Made by a program: the position numbers and the translations under genes
Assembly: GCA_027046105.1 (NCBI GenBank)
Contig: JALTZQ010000227.1
Coordinates: 1-28,771, forward strand
Source of the DNA: Pyrodictiaceae archaeon
GTDB taxonomy: Archaea; Thermoproteota; Thermoprotei_A; Sulfolobales; Pyrodictiaceae
Length of the DNA: 28,771 bases
Direction of reading: 5' to 3'
Shown: one piece after another, positions 8,679 through 16,960 of the stretch
How the letters are laid out: each line of letters starts with the position of its first letter
Position numbering within the stretch: position 1 is the stretch's first letter
Notes under the pieces: generated by a model
Seen by the model: only the letters and a program-made list of their open reading frames with translations
Told to the model about the DNA's origin: nothing
Databases searched by the model: none

Positions 8679-9240
8679 ATATAAATGGTATATGAGAGGA
8701 CGGCCCCTCGTACTCATCGTAACAGCACCGCCTTGGAGAATTGAACGTGCCGCTGAAGAAATTGGTGATACACTATATGCTCTTGACAAAGATCTCATTA
8801 TTACCGTTAAGCATGAATACAGCGTTGCTTTAGTATATACATTCATTTCTCCAGAGAAATGTATTAAGGAAATTAAACGCACCCCACCTGCCTATGCCTC
8901 TCGTATATTACCTATTTATTTTCATGGGAACCCCCAAACTAATGATGCCATTGAAGCTGTCTCCCACCTACTTAACATTATCGACGCTAATGCACGAGAT
9001 AAAAGTATAGGTCTAGAGGTACAGGTACGTGGTAAATGCTTAGATAAGGGTACTATACTGTCTGTCCTCAAAAACCACTATCCTCTTCTTTCTGAGAATA
9101 AAAGTACCATTGATTATTTGATAAGAATCGAAGTTGTATGTCCTATGCTGCTTGCTGGCTTTGTTGTAGACAAGATGGACAGAGTTTCACGTTGGTGGCG
9201 CCAACTAGAGGACAAGAGACAGAAAATACAAAATAAGTAG
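8659..9240 (+). CDS. THUMP-domain RNA-binding protein (COG1818/Tan1-like)
   Basis: Predicted tRNA-binding protein. The pattern RPLVLIVTAPPWRIERAAEEIGD is followed by a region like the THUMP domain (IGLEVQVRGKCLDKGTIL, then DYLIRIEVVCPMLLAGFVV). No catalytic domain is attached, which resembles the small archaeal COG1818 proteins and eukaryotic Tan1, a partner for tRNA acetylation. That functional link is inference. I chose ATG 8659, overlapping the end of nth by 20 bases, because GGTG at 8646-8649 lies upstream; the product has 193 residues. ATG 8692 is the main alternative. The gene ends 34 bases before orc1/cdc6. Confidence 0.75.
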   Translation: MHFPRYRYKWYMRGRPLVLIVTAPPWRIERAAEEIGDTLYALDKDLIITVKHEYSVALVYTFISPEKCIKEIKRTPPAYASRILPIYFHGNPQTNDAIEAVSHLLNIIDANARDKSIGLEVQVRGKCLDKGTILSVLKNHYPLLSENKSTIDYLIRIEVVCPMLLAGFVVDKMDRVSRWWRQLEDKRQKIQNK

Positions 9241-9274
9241 TACTGCAAAACATGGATATGGGTAGACCGAAACT

Positions 9275-10513
9275 ATGCCTAGTGCACGTGACATAATCGA
9301 AAGTGTTCTCGGTAAACCATCAGTGTTTAAAAACAAAGAGAAACTCTTCCCAGACCATGTACCAAATTATCTCCCTCATCGTGAAGAACAGCTAAGGATG
9401 CTTGCCGAATATTTTAGAACTATCCTAGTGGAGCCTGGATCTATTTCCCAACGAGTACTTCTTGTCGGTGGTATAGGAACTGGAAAAACCGTAACCGCAC
9501 GTAGGTTCGGAAGCGATTTTAAACTATTAGCCCGGCAACGTGGCATAAAACTAGACTATGTACATGTTAACTGTCATCGCGACCGCACATTATACTTTGT
9601 TGTACAAGAAATAGCAAAACAATTACATATACCCATACCACCACGTGGTCTCTCTGTCCAAGAAATGTATTCAATAATACTCCGTTTTCTAGAAGAACGC
9701 GACAGATATGTGATAATAACACTTGATGAATTTGATTACTTCATAGAAGTGGCAGGAAACGATGCAGTTTACTTCTTAGTAAGAACATATGATGAACACC
9801 CAGAACTAGTGAAACGAATAAATTTCATTTTTATAGCACGTGATCTAACAAATCTTGGAAGACTGGATGCAGCAACAGAAAGCTATCTCATAAGGAACAT
9901 CGTTTACTTCAAACCATATACAAGCGATGAACTTTACGACATATTGAAATATAGGGTTGAGGAGGCTTTTCACCCAGGAACTGTAGCCGATGAAGTATTA
10001 AAGTACATCGCAGATATAGTAGGAGCTGATCACGGTGGTTCCGGTAATGCTAGATTAGCATTAGAAATACTACTGCTGGCCGGCGAGGTAGCTGATAACG
10101 AATCTTCTGACATGGTCACAATCGAGCATGTACGTAAAGCATATACAAAGACAAATCCCAACATCTCAATAATGACTGATAGTCTAAGATTCTTACAATT
10201 ACATGAATTACTAGTGCTGCTTGCTGCAATACGAACACTTAGAATTAAGGACGAACCCTATGTAAGAATAGGCGAGGTTGAAAAAGAATACCAAAGTATA
10301 TGTGAAGAAATGGGGCTTAAGCCACGCAAGCATACACAGGTTTACGAGTATGTCATGAACTTAAAGAAACTTGGTGTTATAGATGCACGAACTTCCGGTA
10401 AAGGTTTCCGCGGCAAAAGTACATTGATAAGCATAAACATAGGACCCCTTGAGGCCTTTGAGAAACGAGTATTAGAACTCATAGAAACTAAGAGGAGTAA
10501 TAACAATGATTGA
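9275..10513 (+). CDS. Orc1/Cdc6 replication initiator
   Basis: AAA+ origin-recognition and helicase-loading protein. Walker A is GGIGTGKT (residues 65-72) and Walker B is ITLDEFD (about 148-154). A sensor 1 region follows (FIFIARDLTNL), and a sensor 2-type segment with arginine occurs in GSGNARLALEIL. A C-terminal winged helix covers about residues 305-400. At 412 residues it is of normal size. Archaeal orc1 genes often lie beside an origin, but only 34 bases separate this gene from the upstream one and I see no origin-box repeats there. A small winged-helix gene overlaps its stop, so it appears to head an operon that also carries moaC. Confidence 0.95.
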   Translation: MPSARDIIESVLGKPSVFKNKEKLFPDHVPNYLPHREEQLRMLAEYFRTILVEPGSISQRVLLVGGIGTGKTVTARRFGSDFKLLARQRGIKLDYVHVNCHRDRTLYFVVQEIAKQLHIPIPPRGLSVQEMYSIILRFLEERDRYVIITLDEFDYFIEVAGNDAVYFLVRTYDEHPELVKRINFIFIARDLTNLGRLDAATESYLIRNIVYFKPYTSDELYDILKYRVEEAFHPGTVADEVLKYIADIVGADHGGSGNARLALEILLLAGEVADNESSDMVTIEHVRKAYTKTNPNISIMTDSLRFLQLHELLVLLAAIRTLRIKDEPYVRIGEVEKEYQSICEEMGLKPRKHTQVYEYVMNLKKLGVIDARTSGKGFRGKSTLISINIGPLEAFEKRVLELIETKRSNNND

Positions 10514-10781
10514 AGACTTTTTAGGTAGTAAGGGAAAGATAAAGATTTTGAAAGTACTGGCTAAGTACGGTCAAGTAAATATAACGTCGCTAGTAAAGCT
10601 TACAGGTTTACGCTATAGTCTAGTTAGGAAACATTTACACGAATTGATCGATGCAGGGTATGTTGAGGAAATAAATATAGGCAGAACTAGAATTTATAGC
10701 CTCCGCTACGATAATCCAAGATTACTCCTAGTACTAGATCTCATAAAAGCCCTAGAAGAGAACGAGTCTAAGTATAGGTGA
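10506..10781 (+). CDS. Small winged-helix DNA-binding protein
   Basis: A 91-residue protein that is essentially a single winged helix-turn-helix. An N-terminal helix (SKGKIKILKVLAKYG) leads to the turn (VNITSLVKLTGLRYSLVRKHLHELIDAGYVEE) and a wing (GRTRIYSLR), then a C-terminal helix that could dimerise. The form is close to ArsR/MarR-like archaeal regulators. The ATG at 10506 lies inside the end of orc1, with GAGGAG at 10492-10497 upstream. Its own TGA overlaps the GTG of moaC by three bases. Its position directly behind orc1 suggests an initiator partner or operon regulator, but nothing in the sequence proves either. Confidence 0.82.
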   Translation: MIEDFLGSKGKIKILKVLAKYGQVNITSLVKLTGLRYSLVRKHLHELIDAGYVEEINIGRTRIYSLRYDNPRLLLVLDLIKALEENESKYR

Positions 10782-11251
10782 AACTAGTCTTGAATCACAT
10801 AAAAATGATTGATATTTCAAAAAAAGAGCCTATGCTACGTGAAGCTGTAGCCTATGGAAAAATTCGTTTAAGAAAGGAAACTATACAGCTTATAAGACAC
10901 GGGAAAATCGAAAAAGGCAACCCTCTTAGATTAGCTGAGGTAGCAGGAATACTCGCCACGAAGACAACACCAATTCTATTACCCTTATGCCACCCTATTC
11001 CGATAACACATGTAAATGTAGAATGCAAAATAGCAGACGAAGAACATGTTGAATGCTTTGCAAACGTTAAGGCAATTGCACAAACTGGTGTAGAAATGGA
11101 GGCCCTAACCGCTGTGTCAGTAGCATTACTCAATATCTGGGATGCCGTCAAAAAGTATGAAAAAGACAATAAAGGCCAATACCCCTGGACTAGAATTGAA
11201 GAAATTCGAGTAATTTCAAAGACAAAAATAACTATAGACAGAAATGAGTAA
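10778..11251 (+). CDS. moaC: Cyclic pyranopterin monophosphate synthase (molybdenum cofactor biosynthesis MoaC)
   Basis: Second step of molybdopterin/tungstopterin synthesis, acting on the product of the radical SAM enzyme MoaA. Recognised by MIDISKKE, GKIEKGN, LLPLCHPIPITH, TGVEMEALTAVSVALLNIWD and the Asp-x-x-Lys pair in IWDAVKKYEKD. The usual C-terminal KSGGKSG is replaced by ISKTKITIDRNE, as in other crenarchaeal forms that I recall. The GTG at 10778 overlaps the previous stop, consistent with coupling; ATG 10805 (giving MIDISKK) is a plausible shorter start. No other cofactor gene is nearby. It ends 12 bases from the convergent rfcL. Confidence 0.95.
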   Translation: MKLVLNHIKMIDISKKEPMLREAVAYGKIRLRKETIQLIRHGKIEKGNPLRLAEVAGILATKTTPILLPLCHPIPITHVNVECKIADEEHVECFANVKAIAQTGVEMEALTAVSVALLNIWDAVKKYEKDNKGQYPWTRIEEIRVISKTKITIDRNE

Positions 11252-11263
11252 TACACTGTCAGG

Positions 11264-12703
11264 TTAAAACAATGTTCTTTGACCTTTATTTGACCGAGTA
11301 CGGGAAGATCTCCTCCGTCTACTAGTTGTTCCCGTACTAGTTCGACGCTCCAAACTAGTTTTTCTCCCACTTAGCATTGGCTGCACTGTCTTACTACTTG
11401 AACTTATAGTAACCGCCTCAGATACGCCCTCCCTAAGTTTTCTAACATAACCCATTACTTCATTCGCCATAGGTCCTGCAAGGTACTTAATCATTCCGTC
11501 AGTGAAATTGTATGCTATGGCTATTTTTGCTGCTAAATCAGGTCTTTCGCGAAATATTACTAGCAGATAAGGCAAAACATCGTTCTTCACTGTTGCTTTA
11601 GACATGTGCAATCTACGAGCCAAATGCTCAGCTATAGCTTCACGTACTTCTCGTGCCTCTTTGGTGCGTGCCATAAGTATTATTTTTTGTGGATATTGGT
11701 ATTTTGCCCAACGAAACCTACTTTTCTTTCTAGATAAGGCTACGCCAGGTCCAGCTAGATCGAAGACATATGAGAGTAAATCCCATGAGAGCGTTTTTCT
11801 TATGCGTCCAAGGTATTGATCAGCTCGCGCTAGTGCCTCATGTGCGCGCCAAACGTCTTCAAGATCAGTATATTGGTTTGCTATGTTCTCGTTAATCCAT
11901 TCTATAAGAGTCTCGTAATCTAGATTAGTATGTGTCACTGCTCGTTTAGCTTGCCAAGCATATTTTGACAAAAATAGGTTGCGTAACATTTCCCAAGGAT
12001 TATACTCTCTATCTCTACCAGAAACAAGTGCCTTCGCAATTCCTAGTGTAACTCTTCCATATCCCTCTGCAATTGCTTGTAAATCATTAATAGCAGACCT
12101 TAAATCGCCTTCAGCCCTTGAAGCAATGTACTTCAATGCATCTTCTTCACATTCTATTCCCTCAATACTGCATATCTTTTTAAGTACAAGGACTATGTCT
12201 CGTTCCGAGAGCCTATTAAATCCGATTAGGAGCGATGCATCACGAAGCGGTTTAAGCTTTTGATCCCAAGGATCATTGGCTGTCATTACAATGGGATGAT
12301 TTGTAATCGATATCAATTCTAATATAGCATCTAATCCCCCTTTATCTGCAGTACCAGATATGCCATCAACTTCATCTAGTAATATTATCCTTTTACGCCC
12401 AAATAAGCTGGATTGGGTAGCTGCTATTTTTGCCACTCTTTCAATATCTTCCTTTCTACGAAAATCAGAAGCATTCATTTCAACAAGCTCTAATTTATAC
12501 TCGTGGGCCGCTGCCTCAACAAGACTGGTTTTACCTACACCCGCGGGCCCATAAAGTAATGCTGCCTTTTTTTCAGGTATACGGCCACTGAGCCATTGTT
12601 GTAACCATGGAATGAACTGCCTCTTGGCTTGCTCCTGGTTTACTACCTCATCTATTTTTTTAGGCCTATACTTTACTATCCAAGGTATATGCCTATAAGC
12701 CAA
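11264..12703 (-). CDS. rfcL: Replication factor C large subunit
   Basis: Clamp-loader subunit that works with RfcS to place PCNA on DNA. From the chosen start, Walker A is GPAGVGKT (residues 52-59) and Walker B is ILLDEVD (107-113). Typical motifs [21 protein letters not shown] and [10 protein letters not shown] are present. The C-terminus is a Ser/Thr/Arg-rich basic tail ending in KGQRTLF, a PCNA-interacting motif at the very end. I chose TTG 12703 (479 residues) because GGTGGGGA lies about 11 bases upstream and homology starts at once. A GTG at 12754, overlapping the rfcS end, would add 17 residues but lacks a clear ribosome binding site. It is downstream of rfcS in one operon. Confidence 0.95.
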   Translation of the reverse strand: MAYRHIPWIVKYRPKKIDEVVNQEQAKRQFIPWLQQWLSGRIPEKKAALLYGPAGVGKTSLVEAAAHEYKLELVEMNASDFRRKEDIERVAKIAATQSSLFGRKRIILLDEVDGISGTADKGGLDAILELISITNHPIVMTANDPWDQKLKPLRDASLLIGFNRLSERDIVLVLKKICSIEGIECEEDALKYIASRAEGDLRSAINDLQAIAEGYGRVTLGIAKALVSGRDREYNPWEMLRNLFLSKYAWQAKRAVTHTNLDYETLIEWINENIANQYTDLEDVWRAHEALARADQYLGRIRKTLSWDLLSYVFDLAGPGVALSRKKSRFRWAKYQYPQKIILMARTKEAREVREAIAEHLARRLHMSKATVKNDVLPYLLVIFRERPDLAAKIAIAYNFTDGMIKYLAGPMANEVMGYVRKLREGVSEAVTISSSSKTVQPMLSGRKTSLERRTSTGTTSRRRRSSRTRSNKGQRTLF

Positions 12704-12737
12704 AATACTATCCCCACCTATTGTTAAGGCCCTGCTA

Positions 12738-13724
12738 CTAGGCTGGTGTACCACGAAGCTTCTTACCCAGCAACGATAACCAAGCTAGAAATGCATTCAA
12801 TTGTATCTCGTCATCCGCACCTTCTACTAATCTAAACTGTATTTCACCAGCATAATCAGCTATCATGACACGAAGATCTTCTGGAAGTTTCAATTCATTA
12901 CTAAACACTTCCCTATGTATTTGTTTTATTACATCCGTACCACTAAGCCCGTAATTTATCATCAATTGTCTAAGCTTATTCCTAGCCTCCATGAAATTAC
13001 CGTCAAGAGCAAGTTTTATCATTTCTCTTATCTCCCTAGGATGGGCTAACCCTACAACTTTATACACTGTTTCTGGAGTCACTCTACCTATTGCAGCTGC
13101 AGCTTGAAGTATATTTATTGCACGACGCATGTCACCCTCACTAACCTCATATATTGTTTCAAGTCCTTCCTCAGTATAGATACATCCTTCTTGTTCACAT
13201 ATCAATTTGAGACGGCCTATTACATCTTCTTTTTTCAGCGGCGTAAACCGGAATAGTGCACATCTAGACTGAATAGGCTCAATAATTTTGCTTGGATAAT
13301 TTGCTATTAAAATGAATCTAGTGGTTACAGTGTACATCTCCATTAACCTTCGGAGAGCTTGTTGTGCATCAGCAGTCATGTTATCTGCTTCATCAAGCAA
13401 AACTATCTTAAAGGGAACATCTTGTGGTGGACGGCTTCGGGCGAATTCTTTAACTTTGGTTCTTATGGTGTCAATACCACGCTCATCGCTAGCATTCAAC
13501 TCCAGCATAAACTGCATATAGTTTTCTCCATATAGGTCGTGTGCCAGGGCATGCGCTGCAGTAGTCTTACCAGTGCCCGGAGGGCCTACAAATAGAAGAT
13601 GCGGCATATTCTTTTCCTCAACAAACCTCTTAAGTCTTCTTACGACTTCTTCTTGATTAACAATCTCATCAAGACTTCTTGGTCGATATTTTTCTGCCCA
13701 TAGGAGCTCAGAAATACTACTCAC
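12738..13724 (-). CDS. rfcS: Replication factor C small subunit
   Basis: Clamp-loader ATPase, normally four copies per RFC complex. It has [19 protein letters not shown], Walker A GPPGTGKT (47-54), the DEAD box LLDEADNM (Asp111-Asp114), sensor 1 in LIANYPSKI, and the SRC motif QSRCALFRF carrying the arginine finger. The 328-residue length is normal, with no intein. The start is GTG 13724 with a strong GGGGAGGAG directly upstream on the minus strand. It heads the rfcS-rfcL operon and is divergent from gins23-mcm across 97 bases. Confidence 0.97.
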   Translation of the reverse strand: MSSISELLWAEKYRPRSLDEIVNQEEVVRRLKRFVEEKNMPHLLFVGPPGTGKTTAAHALAHDLYGENYMQFMLELNASDERGIDTIRTKVKEFARSRPPQDVPFKIVLLDEADNMTADAQQALRRLMEMYTVTTRFILIANYPSKIIEPIQSRCALFRFTPLKKEDVIGRLKLICEQEGCIYTEEGLETIYEVSEGDMRRAINILQAAAAIGRVTPETVYKVVGLAHPREIREMIKLALDGNFMEARNKLRQLMINYGLSGTDVIKQIHREVFSNELKLPEDLRVMIADYAGEIQFRLVEGADDEIQLNAFLAWLSLLGKKLRGTPA

Positions 13725-13821
13725 TTACTCCTCCCCGCTAAGCTAGATTCTATGCCTTGAACTCCAACCTATATTAAGGCTGCGAGCCAACTATAATCAA
13801 CCACTATGGGACGAGCGGATA
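13725..13821. promoter_or_regulatory. Divergent promoter region between RFC and GINS-MCM operons
   Basis: The 97-base space contains CTATATTAAG at 13769-13778. This is TATA-like on both strands and almost equidistant from the rfcS GTG (about 48 bases) and the gins23 ATG (about 50 bases). A second AT-rich element, ACTATAATCA at 13790-13799, is about 28 bases before the gins23 ATG and could instead drive a leaderless transcript. The minus-strand leader carries GGGGAGGAG for rfcS. Confidence 0.45.
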
Positions 13822-14400
13822 ATGGATATAGCAAGTATAGCTAAAAGTACAGTTGAACTCTACTTAAAGGCACAGAACTTATACTACGAAGTGAAACCTA
13901 CAAGAGTTATGGTTGTCAAAGATTTCGGGAGGATAACCGTTGATGGCTTTACAATGGAATTACAAAAAGGTACTGAAATAGAGCTTCCCAGATGGGTAGC
14001 CCGAATCTTATCTGAGGATGGTATTGCAGAGATTGTAGAAACAGGAATAGGAATTGAAGATATAGCACGTATACATTTTACAGTAGTATCAGCAAAGAAT
14101 CCTGCAGAGCTAGAACCCTTACCAAAAGACTTCTACAAACAAGTAATTGAATACTTAGACGGTCTTGAAAAAAGAATAAGAGCTGAGTTCAATCCTGCAC
14201 TATTAGAGGAGAAGCAACGCATCCTAATATATCTTGCAGAAATACTAAACAAACGCCTTACGCTAATACTCACTGCACTTAGAAGCCCAACCGCCATAGC
14301 TGAACTATCAACGAAACTATCAGATGAGGAAAGGATCCTACTAGAAATTCTACATAAGGTACTTGAAACATGGCGATTAAACATGACACCAAAGAGGTGA
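13822..14400 (+). CDS. GINS complex subunit Gins23
   Basis: Component of the CMG-like replicative helicase that holds MCM together with GINS and a Cdc45/RecJ protein. The small beta B domain comes first (about residues 20-75, VKPTRVMVVKDFGRITVDG), and the helical A domain follows (about 90-190). This B-then-A order is that of the Gins23 class; Gins51 has the reverse. The 192-residue length fits. Its stop overlaps the ribosome binding site of mcm, and a gins23-mcm pair is known in Sulfolobus. GINS sequences diverge strongly, so the call rests on both domain order and the mcm neighbour. Confidence 0.88.
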   Translation: MDIASIAKSTVELYLKAQNLYYEVKPTRVMVVKDFGRITVDGFTMELQKGTEIELPRWVARILSEDGIAEIVETGIGIEDIARIHFTVVSAKNPAELEPLPKDFYKQVIEYLDGLEKRIRAEFNPALLEEKQRILIYLAEILNKRLTLILTALRSPTAIAELSTKLSDEERILLEILHKVLETWRLNMTPKR

Positions 14401-14407
14401 TTATACT

Positions 14408-16495
14408 ATGAGCATAACTGTTGCTGAGGCAGAAGAGATCATAGATGTTAGAGAAAGATTCTATGAATTCCTAAGGAGTTTTAGGGATAGGTACGGTAAC
14501 TATAAGTATCAAGAAAGAATAAAGCAGATGATAACTATGGGACAAAGAGGATTAATAGTCGATTTCAACGATATCTACATATTCGATACAAGACTGGCAC
14601 ATGCGTTTATAAACACACCCGATGTAGCATTACGACAAGCTTCTGATGCCCTTAGAGAAGCTATTGTACAAGAAAATCCCGAGTATGCTGAACAAGTCCA
14701 AAAATTCAGTGTCAGAATAAGGGGCTTGCCACGCACAACACCATTGAGAAAAATACGCAGTGAATTCATAGGCAAACTCGTAATGATAGAGGGCATATTG
14801 GTTAGATCCACACCAGTTAAGGAGAAGATAGCAAAGGCCCGATTCCTTCACTGCACAGATGAAGGTTGTCACGAATTTGACTGGCCCGACGACGAAGTCG
14901 TTGGAGAATACATTGAGAAACCACCACTTTGCCCAGTTTGTGGAAAGAGAAGTGGCCAACTCCAGCTATTGCCTGAAAAATCACAATTTATAGACTGGCA
15001 AAAAATAGTTATACAAGAAAGGCCAGAAGAGATCCCCCCAGGACAACTGCCACGAAGCATAGAAGTTGTTTTAACCGATGAACTAGTTGATAGTGCAAGG
15101 CCAGGAGATCGTGTAGCAATAGTGGGCGTTGTACGTGTAAGACCAGATTCCATATCCAAAAAAAGGGTAATATACGAGCTTTTCATTGAAGCAAATCATC
15201 TTGAAGTTTCACAAAAGGTTCTAGAAGAGGTAGTTATAACGAGAGAGGATGAAGAGAGAATAAAACTACTTGCACGTGACCCATGGGTTAGGAAGAAAAT
15301 CATAGCTAGCATTGCACCTGCAATCTATGGTCATTGGGATATAAAGGAAGCCATAGCACTTGCACTCTTTGGTGGCGTGCCCAAAGTAACAGAGGATGGA
15401 ACACGTATACGTGGAGATATACACATTCTCATAGTTGGCGATCCCGGCACTGCTAAGAGCCAACTGCTCCAATACGCTGCGCGTATAGCGCCGCGAGGTA
15501 TCTATACTACAGGTAAGGGTGCAACCGCAGCTGGGCTAACTGCTGCTGTTATACGAGATAAGGCCACTGGAGAATACTATCTCGAAGCCGGTGCACTTGT
15601 CCTCGCTGACGGCGGTGTTGCCGCCATAGATGAGATAGACAAGATGAGAGACGAGGATAGATCAGCAATCCACGAAGCCATGGAGCAACAAACGGTAAGC
15701 ATCGCTAAGGCAGGAATAGTGGCACGGCTAAATGCAAGAACAACTGTTATAGCTGCAGGCAATCCCAAATTTGGCCGCTATCTACAGAATAGAACACTAT
15801 CCGAGAACATTAACTTGCCCGTAACTATATTGTCAAGGTTCGACCTAATATTCATACTAAAGGATAAGCCGAACCCAGAGGAAGACAGAAGACTAGCAAG
15901 CCACGTTCTACGTGTACATAAGGAAGCCGATAGAATCCGACCCGAAATACCACCAGACCTCCTAAAGAAGTACGTAAGCTATGCAAGAAGATATGTCAAG
16001 CCGAAACTAACTTCTGAAGCACAAAAACTACTGGAAGACTTCTACGTAGAAATGAGGAAAATTGGAGCTGATAACCCAGAAGCACCTATAGCTATTACCG
16101 CTCGCCAATTAGAGGCACTTGTGAGACTTGCAGAAGCACATGCACGTATGGCTCTTAAAAACGAAGTAACAGCAGAAGATGCAGAAGCAGCAATAAGACT
16201 AATGAAGTCATTCCTCGAAAGAGCAGGACTAGATGTGGAGACGGGTAGGATAGACATAGATGTCATAATGACGGGCAAGCCCAAGAGTAAACAAGAAAAG
16301 TTCTCACGCATACTAGAGATTATAGAACAACTCGAAAGTGAAAGCGACGAAGGATGTGCAAAAATCAAAGAGATTGTGCGTAAAGCAGTGAGTGAAGGCA
16401 TAGACTCCTCAATAGTTGATGAAGCCTTAAAAGTATTTAGTAGAGAGGGAATGGTCTTCGAGAAAAGTGTTGGTTGTTACGCCATTGTACGCTAA
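14408..16495 (+). CDS. mcm: Replicative DNA helicase MCM
   Basis: Hexameric 3'-5' helicase that unwinds DNA at the fork. The N-terminal domain has a zinc site formed by Cys149, Cys154, Cys175 and Cys178. The AAA+ core has Walker A GDPGTAKS (344-351), Walker B AIDEID (406-411), sensor 1 AAGNPK (449-454) and the arginine finger in SRFDLIF (Arg477). A C-terminal winged helix covers roughly the last 80 residues. At 695 residues it is of normal length, with no intein. The ATG is preceded by GAGGTGAT at 14394-14401, a full-length Shine-Dalgarno match that includes the gins23 stop. The 3' end overlaps a convergent small gene by four bases. Confidence 0.98.
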   Translation: MSITVAEAEEIIDVRERFYEFLRSFRDRYGNYKYQERIKQMITMGQRGLIVDFNDIYIFDTRLAHAFINTPDVALRQASDALREAIVQENPEYAEQVQKFSVRIRGLPRTTPLRKIRSEFIGKLVMIEGILVRSTPVKEKIAKARFLHCTDEGCHEFDWPDDEVVGEYIEKPPLCPVCGKRSGQLQLLPEKSQFIDWQKIVIQERPEEIPPGQLPRSIEVVLTDELVDSARPGDRVAIVGVVRVRPDSISKKRVIYELFIEANHLEVSQKVLEEVVITREDEERIKLLARDPWVRKKIIASIAPAIYGHWDIKEAIALALFGGVPKVTEDGTRIRGDIHILIVGDPGTAKSQLLQYAARIAPRGIYTTGKGATAAGLTAAVIRDKATGEYYLEAGALVLADGGVAAIDEIDKMRDEDRSAIHEAMEQQTVSIAKAGIVARLNARTTVIAAGNPKFGRYLQNRTLSENINLPVTILSRFDLIFILKDKPNPEEDRRLASHVLRVHKEADRIRPEIPPDLLKKYVSYARRYVKPKLTSEAQKLLEDFYVEMRKIGADNPEAPIAITARQLEALVRLAEAHARMALKNEVTAEDAEAAIRLMKSFLERAGLDVETGRIDIDVIMTGKPKSKQEKFSRILEIIEQLESESDEGCAKIKEIVRKAVSEGIDSSIVDEALKVFSREGMVFEKSVGCYAIVR

Positions 16496-16752
16496 GACTC
16501 ACTTAGACAACCATCTCTCTGAAGCCTTATTCTCCATAAAGAAACAGGTGTCCACATTATCCATGCTGGAATATGTTTTATGAACTCATAGGCCTCTTCC
16601 CAATTCTCAAGGCCAAGCTTATGCGCAAATTCCTCTAAACTCATAGGCCTATGAATGTACTCATGTACAACCTCTAGTACCTCCGGCGTTATCATTATCT
16701 CTTTTTCTCCAACCTTTACCACATACTCTCTACATTTCTCTGAAGCCATCAC
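16492..16752 (-). CDS. Conserved-looking hypothetical protein of 86 residues, convergent with mcm
   Basis: I do not recognise a family. The sequence is coherent and charged, with a helix-rich part (ITPEVLEVVHEYIHRPMSLEEFAHKLGLENWEEAYEFIKHI). This could be a helix-turn-helix followed by a short strand (AWIMWTPVSLWRIRL). No signal peptide or membrane segment is present. Start options are GTG 16752 or ATG 16749, the next codon. GGGGTGAT lies about 13-16 bases upstream and GGGAT immediately upstream. A TATA-like element sits at a suitable distance. Its stop overlaps the mcm stop. Codon use and length support a real gene; a role in replication is only suggested by position. Confidence 0.7.
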   Translation of the reverse strand: MMASEKCREYVVKVGEKEIMITPEVLEVVHEYIHRPMSLEEFAHKLGLENWEEAYEFIKHIPAWIMWTPVSLWRIRLQRDGCLSES

Positions 16753-16785
16753 GTATCCCTAGAAATCACCCCTTCATACCCAGTA

Positions 16786-16797
16786 GCTTTAATTGTT
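16786..16797 (-). promoter_or_regulatory. Candidate promoter of the 86-residue gene
   Basis: On the minus strand AACAATTAAAGC (16797-16786) resembles a TATA box. A start about 26 bases downstream would fall near 16765, leaving a short leader before the GTG/ATG at 16752/16749. This suggests the gene need not be read from transcripts passing through the GC-rich island upstream. Confidence 0.35.
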
Positions 16798-16804
16798 TAC
16801 TATT

Positions 16805-16887
16805 GGGGCGGTACCCGGGGGCGGAAGTTCTTGCGATAACATCAGCGGGTTATCCTTCAGCGCTGGAACGCGCGGGCATCCCGCCCC
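16805..16887. ncRNA. GC-rich structured RNA candidate with nested stems and an H-type pseudoknot
   Basis: This 83-base intergenic island has 56 G or C in otherwise AT-rich DNA, the classic sign of structured RNA in AT-rich hyperthermophiles. Perfect pairings are: P1 GGGGCGG (16805-16811) with CCGCCCC (16881-16887); P2 CCCG (16814-16817) with CGGG (16873-16876); P3 GTTC (16827-16830) with GAAC (16866-16869). Inside lie GATAAC (16835-16840) with GTTATC (16849-16854) and CAGCG (16843-16847) with CGCTG (16861-16865), which interlock as a pseudoknot. Strand is unresolved. Plus-strand loop lengths (2, 1 and 6) suit a pseudoknot. A minus-strand TATA-like CATTATTTTATGG (16930-16918) would start a transcript about 10 bases before P1. 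It is not a tRNA. A plus-strand ACA lies at 16891-16893, so an H/ACA guide is possible but its pocket looks small. No codon-like ORF explains the island. Confidence 0.6.
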
Positions 16888-16960
16888 TAGACAAATGCTG
16901 TTCACAATGCACTACTACCATAAAATAATGCTAGCTATACCGCCAGTATACTTAATTAAG

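Noticed and set aside
9241..9274. Replication origin directly upstream of orc1/cdc6
   Set aside because: The gap is only 34 bases, with no repeated origin-recognition boxes and no AT-rich unwinding tract.
14575..16401. Several antisense open frames within mcm and other genes
   Set aside because: They are low-complexity Ser/Leu-rich shadows of strongly supported genes on the opposite strand.
16835..16866. Box C/D guide on the minus strand (CTGA, then TGATG)
   Set aside because: The putative D'- and C'-like boxes are 12 bases apart, and no flanking C and D boxes are found at suitable distances.
16805..16888. GC-rich island as a tRNA gene: 7-bp stem GGGGCGG/CCGCCCC, then T and A as at positions 8 and 9, then a 4-bp stem
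   Set aside because: There is no T-loop (TTCNANNC), no anticodon arm of proper shape, and no A14 or G18G19; the 4-bp stem closes far downstream. The resemblance is limited to the first 13 bases.
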